The translations under genes and the position numbers were made by a program. DNA of 64,000 nucleotides from Candidatus Wallbacteria bacterium (lineage in GTDB: Bacteria; Muiribacteriota; JAQTZZ01), in NCBI GenBank assembly GCA_028687545.1, contig JAQTZZ010000001.1:170378-234377 (forward strand), written 5' to 3'. The notes under the pieces were generated by a model, which saw only the letters and a program-made list of their open reading frames with translations, did no database searches and was not told the origin of the DNA. Below, piece after piece: positions 17,131-26,063 of the stretch (within the stretch, counting starts at the first letter, position 1; each line of letters starts with the position of its first letter).

Positions 17131-17162
17131 TAAGAAAAAAATACCTCTTTTAAGGTGTGAAG

Positions 17163-18308
17163 ATGAGACTCGCCTTTTTCTTTATTTTAATCAACGCAGT
17201 TTTTGATTTACCAGGTGGAATTCCGCTGGCCTGGGCTGAATCTGGTTTTAAGGCCGAACATCTGAATCACGTCACAGTCGAGGCGTCTGCACCGGGATAC
17301 AAGGAAGCGCTTTATTACTCGATGCTTGACACCAAAGAGCGGACCGTCCAGTGCAGGCTCTGCCCTAAAAAATGCACGGTCGCCGAGGGAGCCCAGGGTT
17401 TCTGCAGGGCCAGGGAGAACAGGGACGGCAAGCTTTATTCGCTTGGTTATGGCTTTCCCTGCGCAGTGCATGTCGACCCGATTGAAAAGAAGCCATTTTT
17501 CCAGGTGATGCCAAAGACGCTCTCGTTTTCGCTGGCTGCTGCCGGCTGTAATTTTCGCTGCCAGAACTGCCAGAACTGGCAGATCTCACAGATTTCTCCA
17601 AAAGAATCCCAGAATCTGAAACTGTCTCCTGAGGAAATAATCAAGCTTGCCGGAGAAAAAGAATGCCGCAGCGTGGCTTTCACCTACACCGAACCCATGA
17701 TCTTTTATGAATACATGCTGGATATCTGCAGGCTGGCGAAAAAGGCGGGTCTGCATACAGTCTGCCACAGCAACGGCTCCATCAACCCCGAACCGCTGCG
17801 GGAACTGTGCCCTGTTCTGGATGCGGCCAATATAGACCTGAAGGGCTTCAACCGGGATTTTTATCGCAATAACTGCGGCGGGGAACTGGATGATGTGCTC
17901 TCCACGCTCTTAGTACTGCACGAGCAGAAGGTCTGGATCGAGATCACCAATCTGGTGATACCGGGCATGAACGACGACCTGGAGCTGATCCGGAAAATGT
18001 GCGAATGGATCAGGGATAATCTCGGCACAGATGTGCCGCTGCATTTTTCCAGGTTTTATCCCTGCTATCGGCTGACCTCAATGACACCGACACCGGTGAG
18101 CACGCTCACTAAAGCCCGCGGGATAGCGAAAAAGGCCGGGCTGAAATTCGTCTATATCGGCAATGTACCGGGAAACGAAGCGGAAAATACAATCTGTCCC
18201 AAATGTGGGAAAATACTGATCAAGCGGGCCGGATACGAGATCCTGGAAATGAACATCGAGGAGGGAAAATGCAAATACTGCAAGGAAAAAATTCCTGGCA
18301 TCTGGTAA
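17163..18308 (+). CDS. AmmeMemoRadiSam system radical SAM enzyme, with export signal
   Basis: The start is ATG 17163, with AAGGTG six bases upstream; a GTG at 17157 would add two residues. The 381-residue protein belongs to the radical SAM family paired with AMMECR1 and Memo proteins. Its cluster cysteines are GCNFRCQNC (Cys129, Cys133, Cys136). An upstream Cys set (CRLCPKKC, then GFC) lies at residues 64-81, and there is a C-terminal CPKCGK and CKYCKEK zinc-ribbon-like pair. Unusually, the N-terminus is a hydrophobic signal-like segment (MRLAFFFILINAVFDLPGG, then LAWAESG). A radical SAM enzyme outside the cytoplasm would be remarkable; the segment could instead be an uncleaved anchor. It overlaps the next gene by 40 bases. 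Confidence 0.85.
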   Translation: MRLAFFFILINAVFDLPGGIPLAWAESGFKAEHLNHVTVEASAPGYKEALYYSMLDTKERTVQCRLCPKKCTVAEGAQGFCRARENRDGKLYSLGYGFPCAVHVDPIEKKPFFQVMPKTLSFSLAAAGCNFRCQNCQNWQISQISPKESQNLKLSPEEIIKLAGEKECRSVAFTYTEPMIFYEYMLDICRLAKKAGLHTVCHSNGSINPEPLRELCPVLDAANIDLKGFNRDFYRNNCGGELDDVLSTLLVLHEQKVWIEITNLVIPGMNDDLELIRKMCEWIRDNLGTDVPLHFSRFYPCYRLTSMTPTPVSTLTKARGIAKKAGLKFVYIGNVPGNEAENTICPKCGKILIKRAGYEILEMNIEEGKCKYCKEKIPGIW

Positions 18309-19855
18309 ATAGTCTCTTTCTTTTATCTGCACTGTATCTATTCTGCTGCGGTTGTTCGGCTGAGGACATACCTGGCAGGACGGTGCAGCAGCCGGCAGTG
18401 GCCGGGGCATTCTATCCTGCTGCAAAAGGCGAACTGGATTCAATGGTGCAGGGATTCCTGGAAAAAGCGAAATCCGATTGCCCGGCCGTGACTGGCGAGA
18501 TTTTCGGACTGATTTCTCCTCACGCCGGCTATATCTATTCAGGCCCTGTGGCAGCTTATGGATATTCCGCAGTGGCAGGAATGAAATTTACCCGCGTGAT
18601 TGTGATGGCCCCCACCCATTATGTTCTGTCCAGATGGATCGCCACGATCAGTCCTGAGGCCTTTGCTACGCCGCTCGGAGAAATTCCAGTCGACCGGGAA
18701 TTGGTGAATCGCCTGACCAGTGAAGTGAGACTGGTGAAAGTAGATCCCCAATCCTTTGCAAAAGAACATTCCCTGGAAGCGCAACTGCCTTTTCTGCAGA
18801 AAGTACTGGGCAATTTCAAGCTGGTTCCGCTGGTTTTCGGAGCAGTGGACATCCGGGAGTGCGATGAGATTGCCCGAAAACTGGCCGATATCCTGCAGGA
18901 GGAACCGGGTAAAACCTTGATCGTGGCTTCCTCTGACATGTCCCATTATTTGACGGCTGATCAGGGAAACGCCATGGACAAGCTGGCGCTGGATCTGACC
19001 GTGAAGCTCGACGCCGATAAACTCTGGGCTTCGATGAGTAAGGAAGAATGCCAGTACTGCGGCGCTTCAGATGTTGTGACCATGCTCCTGATCGCGAAAA
19101 AGCTGGGGGCTTCAGTTAAGGTCCTCAAGTACGGCGATTCCGGAGATGCGACTGGAGACAAGCGCAAAGTGGTGGGATACGGATCAGTGGCGTTTTATCA
19201 GGAAAGTCCGGTTTTACCTGTCTCAGGTTCAAGCCTGAAGGCCAGGGCAGATACTGTTGAAACAGCAAAAAGGATTCAAAACAATACCAAGGAGGTGTCG
19301 GTAGACATGCTTTCAGAAAACGAACGGAAGAAACTTCTGAAAATGGCTCGTGAGACCCTGGAAAGTTATATCAGGGACAAGAAAGTCCCTAAATTCGAGG
19401 TCACTGAGGAAGTGCTGACGCGGAAATGCGGAGTTTTCGTGACTCTGAAGAAGCAGGGTGAACTGCGCGGCTGCATCGGCTATCTGGTAGGTGTAAAACC
19501 TCTCAACGAAGCGGTGGTGGACATGGCGATCAACAGTTCCACCAGGGACCCGCGATTTTCTCCTGTGATGCCGGATGAACTTTCCGAGATCACGATCGAA
19601 ATCTCGGTGATGACCCCGCTCGTGAAAGTTCTCGACGTGAACGAGATCGAAGTGGGAAAACACGGCCTGGTAATCAAACGCGGCTGGAATTCCGGCCTGC
19701 TGCTTCCTCAGGTCGCGCCCGAATGGGGCTGGAACCGCGAGCAGTTCCTGCAGCACACCTGCAGCAAAGCCGGCCTGCCGACAGACGCCTGGAAACAACC
19801 CGGGACTGAAATCCAGTCATTTACCGCCCAGGTCTTCTCAGAGGACAAGCCGTAG
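18269..19855 (+). CDS. Fused Memo-AMMECR1 protein (AmmeMemoRadiSam systems B and A) with signal peptide
   Basis: ATG 18269 is chosen because GAGGAGGG precedes it; the longer frame from 18203 has no ribosome site. The 528-residue protein begins with a hydrophobic signal segment ending in a cysteine cluster (LYLFCCGCSAED), possibly a lipoprotein site at Cys29. Residues of about 38-320 are a Memo domain with the histidine motifs SPHAGYIYSGP, APTHYVLS and SSDMSHYL. Residues of about 350-520 are an AMMECR1 domain with GELRGCIGYLVG and STRDPRFSPV. Both are uncharacterised partners of the radical SAM enzyme encoded just upstream; Memo resembles class III extradiol dioxygenases. Fusion plus export signals place the whole set at the membrane or periplasm. 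Confidence 0.9.
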   Translation: MQILQGKNSWHLVNSLFLLSALYLFCCGCSAEDIPGRTVQQPAVAGAFYPAAKGELDSMVQGFLEKAKSDCPAVTGEIFGLISPHAGYIYSGPVAAYGYSAVAGMKFTRVIVMAPTHYVLSRWIATISPEAFATPLGEIPVDRELVNRLTSEVRLVKVDPQSFAKEHSLEAQLPFLQKVLGNFKLVPLVFGAVDIRECDEIARKLADILQEEPGKTLIVASSDMSHYLTADQGNAMDKLALDLTVKLDADKLWASMSKEECQYCGASDVVTMLLIAKKLGASVKVLKYGDSGDATGDKRKVVGYGSVAFYQESPVLPVSGSSLKARADTVETAKRIQNNTKEVSVDMLSENERKKLLKMARETLESYIRDKKVPKFEVTEEVLTRKCGVFVTLKKQGELRGCIGYLVGVKPLNEAVVDMAINSSTRDPRFSPVMPDELSEITIEISVMTPLVKVLDVNEIEVGKHGLVIKRGWNSGLLLPQVAPEWGWNREQFLQHTCSKAGLPTDAWKQPGTEIQSFTAQVFSEDKP

Positions 19856-19897
19856 CGGAAATAGATTGTATTCAATGAACAGCTTGTTTACCTCAAG

Positions 19898-19990
19898 AAG
19901 TTGGTAGGTTAGTATGTTGGTAAGTTTATAAGTTTCGGAATACTTAATTCCTTAACTTGCAAACTTACCCTCTTATAAATTTACAAACCC
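19898..19990. repeat. Octamer-repeat hairpin, copy 2
   Basis: The left arm reads in eight-base units (GGTTAGTA, TGTTGGTA, AGTTTATA). The right arm is the inverted equivalent (AACTTGCAAACTTACC, then TTATAAATTTACAAACC), around a spacer near 19937-19952. The flanking CAAGAAGTTGGTA also opens copy 3. It lies between the Memo-AMMECR1 gene and the tig promoter. Confidence 0.7.
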
Positions 19991-20032
19991 ATTTTATTTT
20001 AGCCCATATGATTACTTGTTTTCCCTGGTCGA

Positions 20033-20069
20033 TCAGCTGTTGACAGCTGTACAGTGGTCGGATTATATT
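20033..20069 (+). promoter_or_regulatory. Promoter of tig-clpP-clpX with palindrome over the -35 box
   Basis: TTGACA at 20040-20045 is followed by TATATT at 20064-20069 (18 bases apart; TTATAT one base earlier gives 17), an almost consensus sigma-70 promoter about 70 bases before the trigger factor start. The -35 box lies inside a 16-base palindrome, CAGCTGTTGACAGCTG, followed by a second small palindrome CTGTACAG. Such symmetry over a -35 box is a good candidate operator. No CIRCE-type element is seen. A weak CCGC/GCGG stem followed by a T-rich run occurs in the leader at about 20077-20104 and could attenuate. Confidence 0.6.
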
Positions 20070-20136
20070 AGTTTAACCGCCCAGCGCGGGTATTTTTATT
20101 TTTTGTGCGTTTTACAATTTATCGCGGGAGGAATAA

Positions 20137-21468
20137 ATGGAAATCAGGGAAAAAGAACGCAATGACAAGCTCGGCAAGATCGTGTGGGAACTCTCCGCAG
20201 GGAAAGAAGAGATTGGAAAAGGAATCGACAAGTCCTATCATGAGGCCCAGAAATATGCCCAGATACCGGGATTCAGGAAGGGCAAGGTTCCACGCAGAAT
20301 CCTGGAAGCCAAGGTCGGCAAGGACTATTTTTTTGACGAAGTGAAAAAAGAACTGGTAGAGCAAGGACTGAAAGAGCTGAGCGAGAAAAAAATCCAGCAT
20401 CTCGCCGAAGACCTCAACATCGTAACAGCTACCACAGACGAAATAAAATTCGAAATCATCACCTATGATGTACCGCAGATTACTGCTCTGGATTATAAAC
20501 ACATCAAGGCAGACCGGGAAAGGGTCAATGTGGCCGACTCTGTGGTCGAAGACACTATCGAGACAATGCGCAAGCGAATGGCTGTGGTCAAGAATATAGA
20601 CGACAGGCCCGCCGAAAACGGCGACATTGCTGTAATCGATTTCGAGGGTTTCGTTGACGGGAAAAAATTCTCGGGCGGGTCAGGGAACAACTCTCAGGTC
20701 AAACTGGGTTCCCACCAGATGCTGCCTGAACTGGAATCAGGGATAGTAGGCATGAAACCAACCGAATCCCGCGAGATTCCTGTTACCTTCCCGGCAGATT
20801 ACAAAGCGAAGAAACTCGCCGGTCAACCTGCGGTTTTCAAGGTCACACTGCGTGAACTGAAGCAGGAAGTGCTGCCTGAGAAAGACAACGAACTGGCCAA
20901 AGACCTCAATTACGGCAGCATGGATGAAATGCGGCAGAAGGTCAGAGAACGCTATCAACAGATGAAGACTGAGGAAGTAGACAGCGCCGCCGCCTCCACG
21001 ATCATCAAGACCATCGCCGAACGCATCAGGATCGAAGCGCCACGGCTGCTGGTAGAAGAAGAAATCGACAGGCTGGTGGAGGTTTTTGAAGAGAACGTGA
21101 AGCACAGTTACCGCGATTTCAAACTGGATTCTTACCTCAAGGAAACCAAGCAGGAACTGGAGAAGTTCCGGGAAAACTACAAAGTCCAGGCTGAGAACAA
21201 CGTTAAAGGGCAGCTCGTGATCCAGGGAGTGATCAGGGCCGAAAATGTTACCATCTCCGAAGAAGAACTCAAGGAGAAGGCGAAGAAAGTTGTCCAGGGC
21301 ATGGGACTTTCCGAGGAGTACGCTGAGAAATATTTTCAAAACAAGAAGCAGCGCAATGCCCTGGAGTCGGATCTCAAAGTTGAGCGGGCCATCAGAATTC
21401 TGATCGATTCAGCCGATATTACAGAAGTGGACAAACTTCCGGAAACGGAAAAAGAAGCCGAAGCATAG
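20137..21468 (+). CDS. tig: Trigger factor, ribosome-associated chaperone
   Basis: This 443-residue protein binds the ribosome exit site and shelters nascent chains, with peptidyl-prolyl isomerase activity. The ribosome-binding signature [10 protein letters not shown] is near residues 46-55. The FKBP-type domain spans about residues 165-245 ([16 protein letters not shown], then [18 protein letters not shown]). A long helical C-terminal chaperone domain follows. Length matches the family. GGGAGG precedes the ATG. It is followed after eight bases by clpP and then clpX, the classic order, so folding and proteolysis genes share one promoter. Confidence 0.95.
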   Translation: MEIREKERNDKLGKIVWELSAGKEEIGKGIDKSYHEAQKYAQIPGFRKGKVPRRILEAKVGKDYFFDEVKKELVEQGLKELSEKKIQHLAEDLNIVTATTDEIKFEIITYDVPQITALDYKHIKADRERVNVADSVVEDTIETMRKRMAVVKNIDDRPAENGDIAVIDFEGFVDGKKFSGGSGNNSQVKLGSHQMLPELESGIVGMKPTESREIPVTFPADYKAKKLAGQPAVFKVTLRELKQEVLPEKDNELAKDLNYGSMDEMRQKVRERYQQMKTEEVDSAAASTIIKTIAERIRIEAPRLLVEEEIDRLVEVFEENVKHSYRDFKLDSYLKETKQELEKFRENYKVQAENNVKGQLVIQGVIRAENVTISEEELKEKAKKVVQGMGLSEEYAEKYFQNKKQRNALESDLKVERAIRILIDSADITEVDKLPETEKEAEA

Positions 21469-21476
21469 GAGGACCG

Positions 21477-22085
21477 ATGCTAGTTCCAATTGTAATCGAG
21501 CAGTCTGCCCGCGGGGAACGCGCGTACGACATTTACTCCCGCCTGCTAAAGGACCGGATCATTTTCCTGGGCGGGGAAGTCGAGGACTACGTAGCCAACT
21601 TGATCATCGCCCAGCTTCTGTTTCTGGAAGCCGAAGATCCCCAGAAGGATATTTTTTTCTATATCAACAGCCCGGGCGGGTCAGTCACAGCAGGACTCGG
21701 GATTTACGACACGATGCGCTATGTGAAGCCGGACGTGGCGACTATCTGCATCGGTCAGGCGGCCTCCATGGGAGCAATTCTGCTCGCCGGCGGCTCGAAG
21801 GGCAAGCGCTATTCCCTGCGCAACAGCCGGATCATGATTCATCAGCCGCTTGGAGGAGCATACGGCCAGGCTACAGATATCGAGATCAGGGCCAGGGAAA
21901 TTCTCAGGTTGAAAGAGCGGATCAATGAGATCCTGACTTTTCACACCGGGCAGAACGCCAAGAAAATAGCCAAAGATGTGGACCGCGACTTTTTCATGTC
22001 TGCCGACGAAGCCATGGAATATGGCCTGATCGATAAAATTCTGGATAAATCCACCCGCGAACCCGGGGAAAAGAAAGATGTTTAA
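21477..22085 (+). CDS. clpP: ATP-dependent Clp protease proteolytic subunit
   Basis: This 202-residue serine peptidase forms the barrel of the Clp protease. The catalytic triad is visible: Ser97 in [14 protein letters not shown], His122 in [10 protein letters not shown] and Asp171 in [12 protein letters not shown]. The N-terminus ([21 protein letters not shown]) is that of mature ClpP with almost no propeptide. The last eight bases overlap the start of clpX, giving tight coupling. AGGAGG-type ribosome site (TAGGAGGACCG) precedes the ATG. Confidence 0.97.
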   Translation: MLVPIVIEQSARGERAYDIYSRLLKDRIIFLGGEVEDYVANLIIAQLLFLEAEDPQKDIFFYINSPGGSVTAGLGIYDTMRYVKPDVATICIGQAASMGAILLAGGSKGKRYSLRNSRIMIHQPLGGAYGQATDIEIRAREILRLKERINEILTFHTGQNAKKIAKDVDRDFFMSADEAMEYGLIDKILDKSTREPGEKKDV

Positions 22086-23319
22086 CCGCAAGCAGATCCG
22101 CTGCTCATTCTGCCACAAGGCCGAAGAGGAAGTCCAGAAGATCATCTGGGGTCCGGACAATGTTTTCATCTGCGATGAATGTGTTAAGACCTGCCAGGGT
22201 ATCATTGAAAAGGGAGAGATGGAGAAGTTCGAGGAGCAGAGGGAAAAAGAGCTCCCCACTCCCAAGGAGATTTTCGCGGAACTGGACCGCTATGTAGTGG
22301 GGCAGGACCGGACAAAGAAGCGGCTTTCAGTAGCAGTTTATAACCATTACAAAAGAGTATTCCTCTCGGAAAAATTCCGTGAGTATACACCGAGCAAAAG
22401 TAACATTCTTCTGATCGGGCCGACAGGCTGCGGTAAAACCCTGTTCGCCCAGATCCTGGCGAAGATCCTCAATGTACCGCTTGCCCTCACCGATGCCACG
22501 CCTCTTACCGAAGCCGGATATGTAGGCGAGGATGTGGAGAATATACTGCTCAGGCTGCTGCAGGTTTCAGGCTTTGACCTGAAGCTCGCCGAAAAGGGTA
22601 TCATTTATATCGATGAAGTGGACAAGATCGCCAAGACCACTCAGAATGTGTCGATCACCAGGGATGTTTCCGGTGAGGGAGTACAGCAGGCTCTTCTGAC
22701 CATCCTGGAAGGCAAAATGGCCAATGTCCCTCCGGCAGGAGGCCGCAAGCACCCGCAGCAGGAATTCATCCAGATGAACACTCAGCATATCCTGTTTATC
22801 TGCGGCGGTGCTTTTGTCGGTCTGGACGGCATCATTCAGCGGAGATTGACCAAGAATCCGATCGGATTCGCGACAGAGGTGAAGGTGCGTTCCAGATCCA
22901 AACAGGATGACATCCTGAGCGAAGTGATCCCCGAAGACCTGATCAAATTCGGATTTATCCCTGAATTCGTGGGCAGACTGCCTGTGCTTTCAACCCTGCA
23001 TCCGCTCAAAGAGGATCATCTTGTGCGCATCCTGACAGAACCCAAGGATGCCATGCTCAAGCAATATGAATATTTTTTCAAGCTGGAGGGCGTGGAACTG
23101 GAAGTGGAACCCAAAGCCGTCAACGCCATCGCCAAGAAGGCCATGGAATTGAAAACAGGCGCCCGCGGCCTGAAAGCGATCATCGAAGAAATGATGATGG
23201 ATGTAATGTTCGAGCTGCCTTCGCTGACAGATGTTAAAAAGGTGCTGGTGACCGAGGAAACTGTTGCCGATGCTTCAAAATTCGTGATCGAAAGCAAGGC
23301 CCAGAAGGCCACAGCGTAA
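22078..23319 (+). CDS. clpX: ATP-dependent Clp protease ATP-binding subunit ClpX
   Basis: This 413-residue AAA+ unfoldase feeds substrates to ClpP. The N-terminal zinc-binding domain has Cys9, Cys12, Cys32 and Cys35 (CSFC and CDEC). Walker A is GPTGCGKT near residue 118, the pore-loop motif is GYVGEDVE near residue 147, and Walker B is [10 protein letters not shown] near residue 178. The family motif [13 protein letters not shown] is present near residue 223, and an IGF loop that docks on ClpP is visible (NPIGFAT near residue 260). The gene begins eight bases inside clpP. It ends just before a long hairpin that separates it from a convergent gene. Confidence 0.97.
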   Translation: MFNRKQIRCSFCHKAEEEVQKIIWGPDNVFICDECVKTCQGIIEKGEMEKFEEQREKELPTPKEIFAELDRYVVGQDRTKKRLSVAVYNHYKRVFLSEKFREYTPSKSNILLIGPTGCGKTLFAQILAKILNVPLALTDATPLTEAGYVGEDVENILLRLLQVSGFDLKLAEKGIIYIDEVDKIAKTTQNVSITRDVSGEGVQQALLTILEGKMANVPPAGGRKHPQQEFIQMNTQHILFICGGAFVGLDGIIQRRLTKNPIGFATEVKVRSRSKQDDILSEVIPEDLIKFGFIPEFVGRLPVLSTLHPLKEDHLVRILTEPKDAMLKQYEYFFKLEGVELEVEPKAVNAIAKKAMELKTGARGLKAIIEEMMMDVMFELPSLTDVKKVLVTEETVADASKFVIESKAQKATA

Positions 23320-23340
23320 ATAAAAATTAATATTTCCCTT

Positions 23341-23399
23341 GTAGAGACGCGCCATTGTTGAGGTGCGCTCTGTGCGCCTTTACAATGGCGCGTCTCTAC
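23341..23399. terminator. Long perfect hairpin after clpX, dispersed-repeat type
   Basis: An 18-base-pair perfect stem (GTAGAGACGCGCCATTGT on the left, its exact complement on the right) encloses an inner arm built from AGGTGCGC and GCGCCTT. A run of T follows on the plus strand. It lies between the convergent clpX and SGNH-like genes, so it can serve as a terminator for both. The stem belongs to a type of GTAGAGACGCG-based repeat that is common in many unrelated genomes; a reduced relative lies at 6777-6797. Confidence 0.75.
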
Positions 23400-23402
23400 T
23401 TT

Positions 23403-24389
23403 TTATAGATCGTTCGCGATCATCTCCGTGAATTTTTTTGCGCCAGCAGCATTCAGGTGATCTGCGTCGGAAAAATCGTCGTCTGAAAAGGCTTCTGAAT
23501 TTGAATAGTCCAGATGTTTTATAGATTGACAATACCCGAGGCTTCTATAAAATTTGGCTTTCACATCTTCAGGGAAATATTTACGATAATAACTGCTGTA
23601 TGGTGGTGTGACCAGTAGAAGCTTCACTCCTGATTTTCTGCACAGCGCTGCGGCAGCTTCGAGATTGGCGAGATTGTCAAGGATTACAGCAGAATCGTAA
23701 TTGACCGACATGTGAGTCTCCACTTTCTTGAGTGCATCATTGTCCAGCACCTTTGGAGGATGATGCAGATTCAGATAGAGGAAGCCGTCTGGAGTGACCG
23801 TGTAATTACGTGGGTCAATGGCACGGGCATCATCGACCCGACCGGATTCGATACTGAAACCGGAATTTTTTTTCAAGAGATCTGGCAGTAAAGATTTTCT
23901 GTGAGTTAAAAACTGCGAATAGTAAAAGAAAGTCTTGTAACCCTGTTTTTCAGGCAGAATACCCCATTCCCTGTAATAATTGAGCGTATAGGACCTGACT
24001 TTTTTTGCTTCGTCGAATCCAAGTGAAAACCAGTCCACGCCTATGATCACTGCCGACAGTTTCTTCATCCTGCCCAGTGTTGATTCCAGAATTTTCAGGT
24101 CATAATAATGATCCTGGGACTTGAACGAGAGGTTGAAGGCGGGCTTAGCGAGAAATTCCGGGTTGATGGCGCGTTCCATGTGTGAAGAACCCAGGAACAG
24201 CGTTTCGATCGTTGCCATGGAGGCCCTAAAACCAGCGGCTTTCTTGCCATAAGTTGCATCCGCAGTGTAGATACTTCTGGCCAGGATTTCCAATAGCATG
24301 AACAAAACTGCGGTTCCAAGGCAAAAGAGGGCACACTTTCTTGCAAAAAGCAGTTTTTCAGAACTGGAAGTAGATAAACAGCTGTTCAT
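23403..24389 (-). CDS. SGNH/DltD-like membrane-anchored protein of acylation cluster
   Basis: This 328-residue protein has an N-terminal membrane anchor (residues 17-40) and an SGNH-like block I, LFLGSSHMERAINPEFL, near residue 64. The C-terminal Asp-x-x-His stretch SDADHLNAAGAKKFTEMI contains the third block. The GSSH form is that of DltD/AlgX-type proteins, which work with MBOAT acyltransferases to place acyl groups on exported polymers. The start overlaps the end of the MBOAT gene by 32 bases and has GGGGTG just ahead. I infer it is the extracytoplasmic acyl-transfer partner of that MBOAT. Confidence 0.7.
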   Translation of the reverse strand: MNSCLSTSSSEKLLFARKCALFCLGTAVLFMLLEILARSIYTADATYGKKAAGFRASMATIETLFLGSSHMERAINPEFLAKPAFNLSFKSQDHYYDLKILESTLGRMKKLSAVIIGVDWFSLGFDEAKKVRSYTLNYYREWGILPEKQGYKTFFYYSQFLTHRKSLLPDLLKKNSGFSIESGRVDDARAIDPRNYTVTPDGFLYLNLHHPPKVLDNDALKKVETHMSVNYDSAVILDNLANLEAAAALCRKSGVKLLLVTPPYSSYYRKYFPEDVKAKFYRSLGYCQSIKHLDYSNSEAFSDDDFSDADHLNAAGAKKFTEMIANDL

Positions 24390-25809
24390 CCATCACCCCA
24401 TAGCTTACGATTGCAAAAAGCAGGAAGTAGCAGAACGTCCACCTGCACCATGCTTTCCAGGTGCCGTAAAATTCACCGAGTTCCTTCTCTGCCTGCCTGC
24501 GTTCCAAGACCAGCACGAAACAAATCATGGCAAGGACAAGAAAAAAATCCCAGTTCCCGAAATTATAGCGGTTGAAGCCGAGCAGGACTCTCCTGGCATC
24601 GTCAGGCAGCAGAAACATGGTCCTGATGATATGGAAGGCATCACCCGGGCTGCCGGTCCTGAAAAAGATCAGGGAAAAAGTCCAGTAACAGAAGGTCAGG
24701 GTTTTCGACAGGAGGGAATAAATCCTTGCGCCGATCAGTTTGGATATCTTCCTTCCTTTCTTCCGGAACAGCATTTCAAACGAAAGGGCCAGTCCCTGCA
24801 GCAGGCCGAAAATCAGGAAATTCCAGCCTCCTCCATGCCAGATCCCGCAGAGTGCGAATGTGATCAGCAGGGCAAGGGAAATCCCTGGAGTTCCTAAACC
24901 ACGCAACCTGACAGCGAGAGGGGTATAGAGATAATCGAAAAACCAGGAGGAGAGCGTGACATGCCAGCGCCGCCAGAATTCGGAGATTGAAGCCGAGAAA
25001 TAGGGGAGCCTGAAATTCACTGCCAGGCTGATGCCCAGCACTCTGGCGGCACCACGGGCCATATCCGTATAGCCGGACAGGTCGCAGTAAAGCTGGAAGG
25101 CATATAAAATCGCAGCCAGGATGAAGACAGGACCTGAAAATGTTTCCGGGGTATCGAAGTAATAAGACACAAAAAGAGAGATCCTGTCTGCCACCACCAC
25201 TTTTTTAAAAAGCCCCCAGGACATGAGAAGGATCCCGTGGCAGGCATTTTTACAGGAAAAATCCGGGGACGAAACAAGCTGTGGAATCAGAGCCTGGGCT
25301 CTCCCGATCGGGCCTGAAAGCAGCTGTGGGAAGAAAGAGACAAAGAGGGCGAAAATGCCGAAATGCCGCTCTGCCCTGATTTTTCCCCTGTAAACGTCCA
25401 GCAGGTATCCGAGAGCCTGGAAGGTGTAAAAAGAGAGGCCGACAGGCATTATCAGGCTCAGAGCGTGTTCAGGCACCGGTATGCCATCCAGAGTCCACCA
25501 TAGCCATGAGTCGAGATCTGAGAAAATGTCGTATTTGAACAAGCTGAGGATACCAAGATTTACGGTCAGACAAGAGAAAAGGGCCGCCTTTCTGCGGATC
25601 TCCGGACTGGGCGGCTCGATGGCCAGTGCTGCATTGTAAACGCTGATAGTTGATGCGAGAAGCAGCAGGGCATAGATCGGATTCCAGCACATGTAGAAGA
25701 AATAGCTGGCTGAAAGGAGCAGTTTCCATCTGTGGCGGGCAGGAAGCAGATAATTCAGGATCACTGCAGCCGGAAAAAAGAGCAGAAACTGGAACGAGTT
25801 GAAGGCCAT
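24358..25809 (-). CDS. MBOAT-family O-acyltransferase (AlgI/DltB-like)
   Basis: This 483-residue polytopic membrane protein has the AlgI layout: an N-terminal SFQFLLFFPAAVILNYLLP segment, then MPVGLSFYTFQALGYLLDVY near residue 121. The conserved FWRRWHVTLSSWFFDYLYTPL (His283) and GIWHGGGWNFLIFG (catalytic His325) follow. Members move an acyl group across the membrane to a wall or exopolysaccharide substrate. Here the start overlaps the ACP stop by one base (TGATG), so ACP is probably the acyl donor, as in dlt systems. The SGNH-like gene follows. Substrate and acyl chain are unknown. Confidence 0.92.
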   Translation of the reverse strand: MAFNSFQFLLFFPAAVILNYLLPARHRWKLLLSASYFFYMCWNPIYALLLLASTISVYNAALAIEPPSPEIRRKAALFSCLTVNLGILSLFKYDIFSDLDSWLWWTLDGIPVPEHALSLIMPVGLSFYTFQALGYLLDVYRGKIRAERHFGIFALFVSFFPQLLSGPIGRAQALIPQLVSSPDFSCKNACHGILLMSWGLFKKVVVADRISLFVSYYFDTPETFSGPVFILAAILYAFQLYCDLSGYTDMARGAARVLGISLAVNFRLPYFSASISEFWRRWHVTLSSWFFDYLYTPLAVRLRGLGTPGISLALLITFALCGIWHGGGWNFLIFGLLQGLALSFEMLFRKKGRKISKLIGARIYSLLSKTLTFCYWTFSLIFFRTGSPGDAFHIIRTMFLLPDDARRVLLGFNRYNFGNWDFFLVLAMICFVLVLERRQAEKELGEFYGTWKAWCRWTFCYFLLFAIVSYGVMDEQLFIYFQF

Positions 25810-26051
25810 CAGCGCAGCTTTCCTTTGATCAGGCCGCAGATCTGTCCGATATTCTGGAACGAGTAGATTTCCTCGGTTGTGAATCTGATCCCGAATTCGC
25901 GCTCCAGAGCGTTGATCAGCTGAAAATGGCTCAGCGAATCCCAGCCTTCAATATCTTTCGCGGTCGTTCCGTCGGTCAGAATGATCCGTTCGTCATCCAG
26001 CACATCGCGGAAAATGGCTGTGACTCTTGAGAGAAGTTCCGGGTGTGTCAT
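25809..26051 (-). CDS. Acyl carrier protein for MBOAT system
   Basis: This 80-residue protein is of acyl carrier type. The phosphopantetheine attachment site is GWDSLSHF with Ser39, followed by ELEREFGIRFTTEEIYSFQ-type helix III residues. It is shorter in acidic content than a fatty-acid-synthesis ACP and resembles the dedicated carriers next to acyltransferases. It is directly coupled to the MBOAT gene (TGATG), and starts 12 bases after the DJ-1-like gene ends. No adenylating ligase of DltA type is in the cluster, so the loading enzyme must be elsewhere or the chain must come from another carrier. Confidence 0.85.
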   Translation of the reverse strand: MTHPELLSRVTAIFRDVLDDERIILTDGTTAKDIEGWDSLSHFQLINALEREFGIRFTTEEIYSFQNIGQICGLIKGKLR

Positions 26052-26063
26052 CTGATAATACTA

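Noticed and set aside
20033..20104. CIRCE heat-shock element
   Set aside because: There is no TTAGCACTC-N9-GAGTGCTAA pattern; the palindrome seen is a different sequence.
20105..20344. 79-codon frame starting ahead of trigger factor
   Set aside because: It overlaps tig in another frame, begins within the leader and has no ribosome site; the tig start with GGGAGG is clear.
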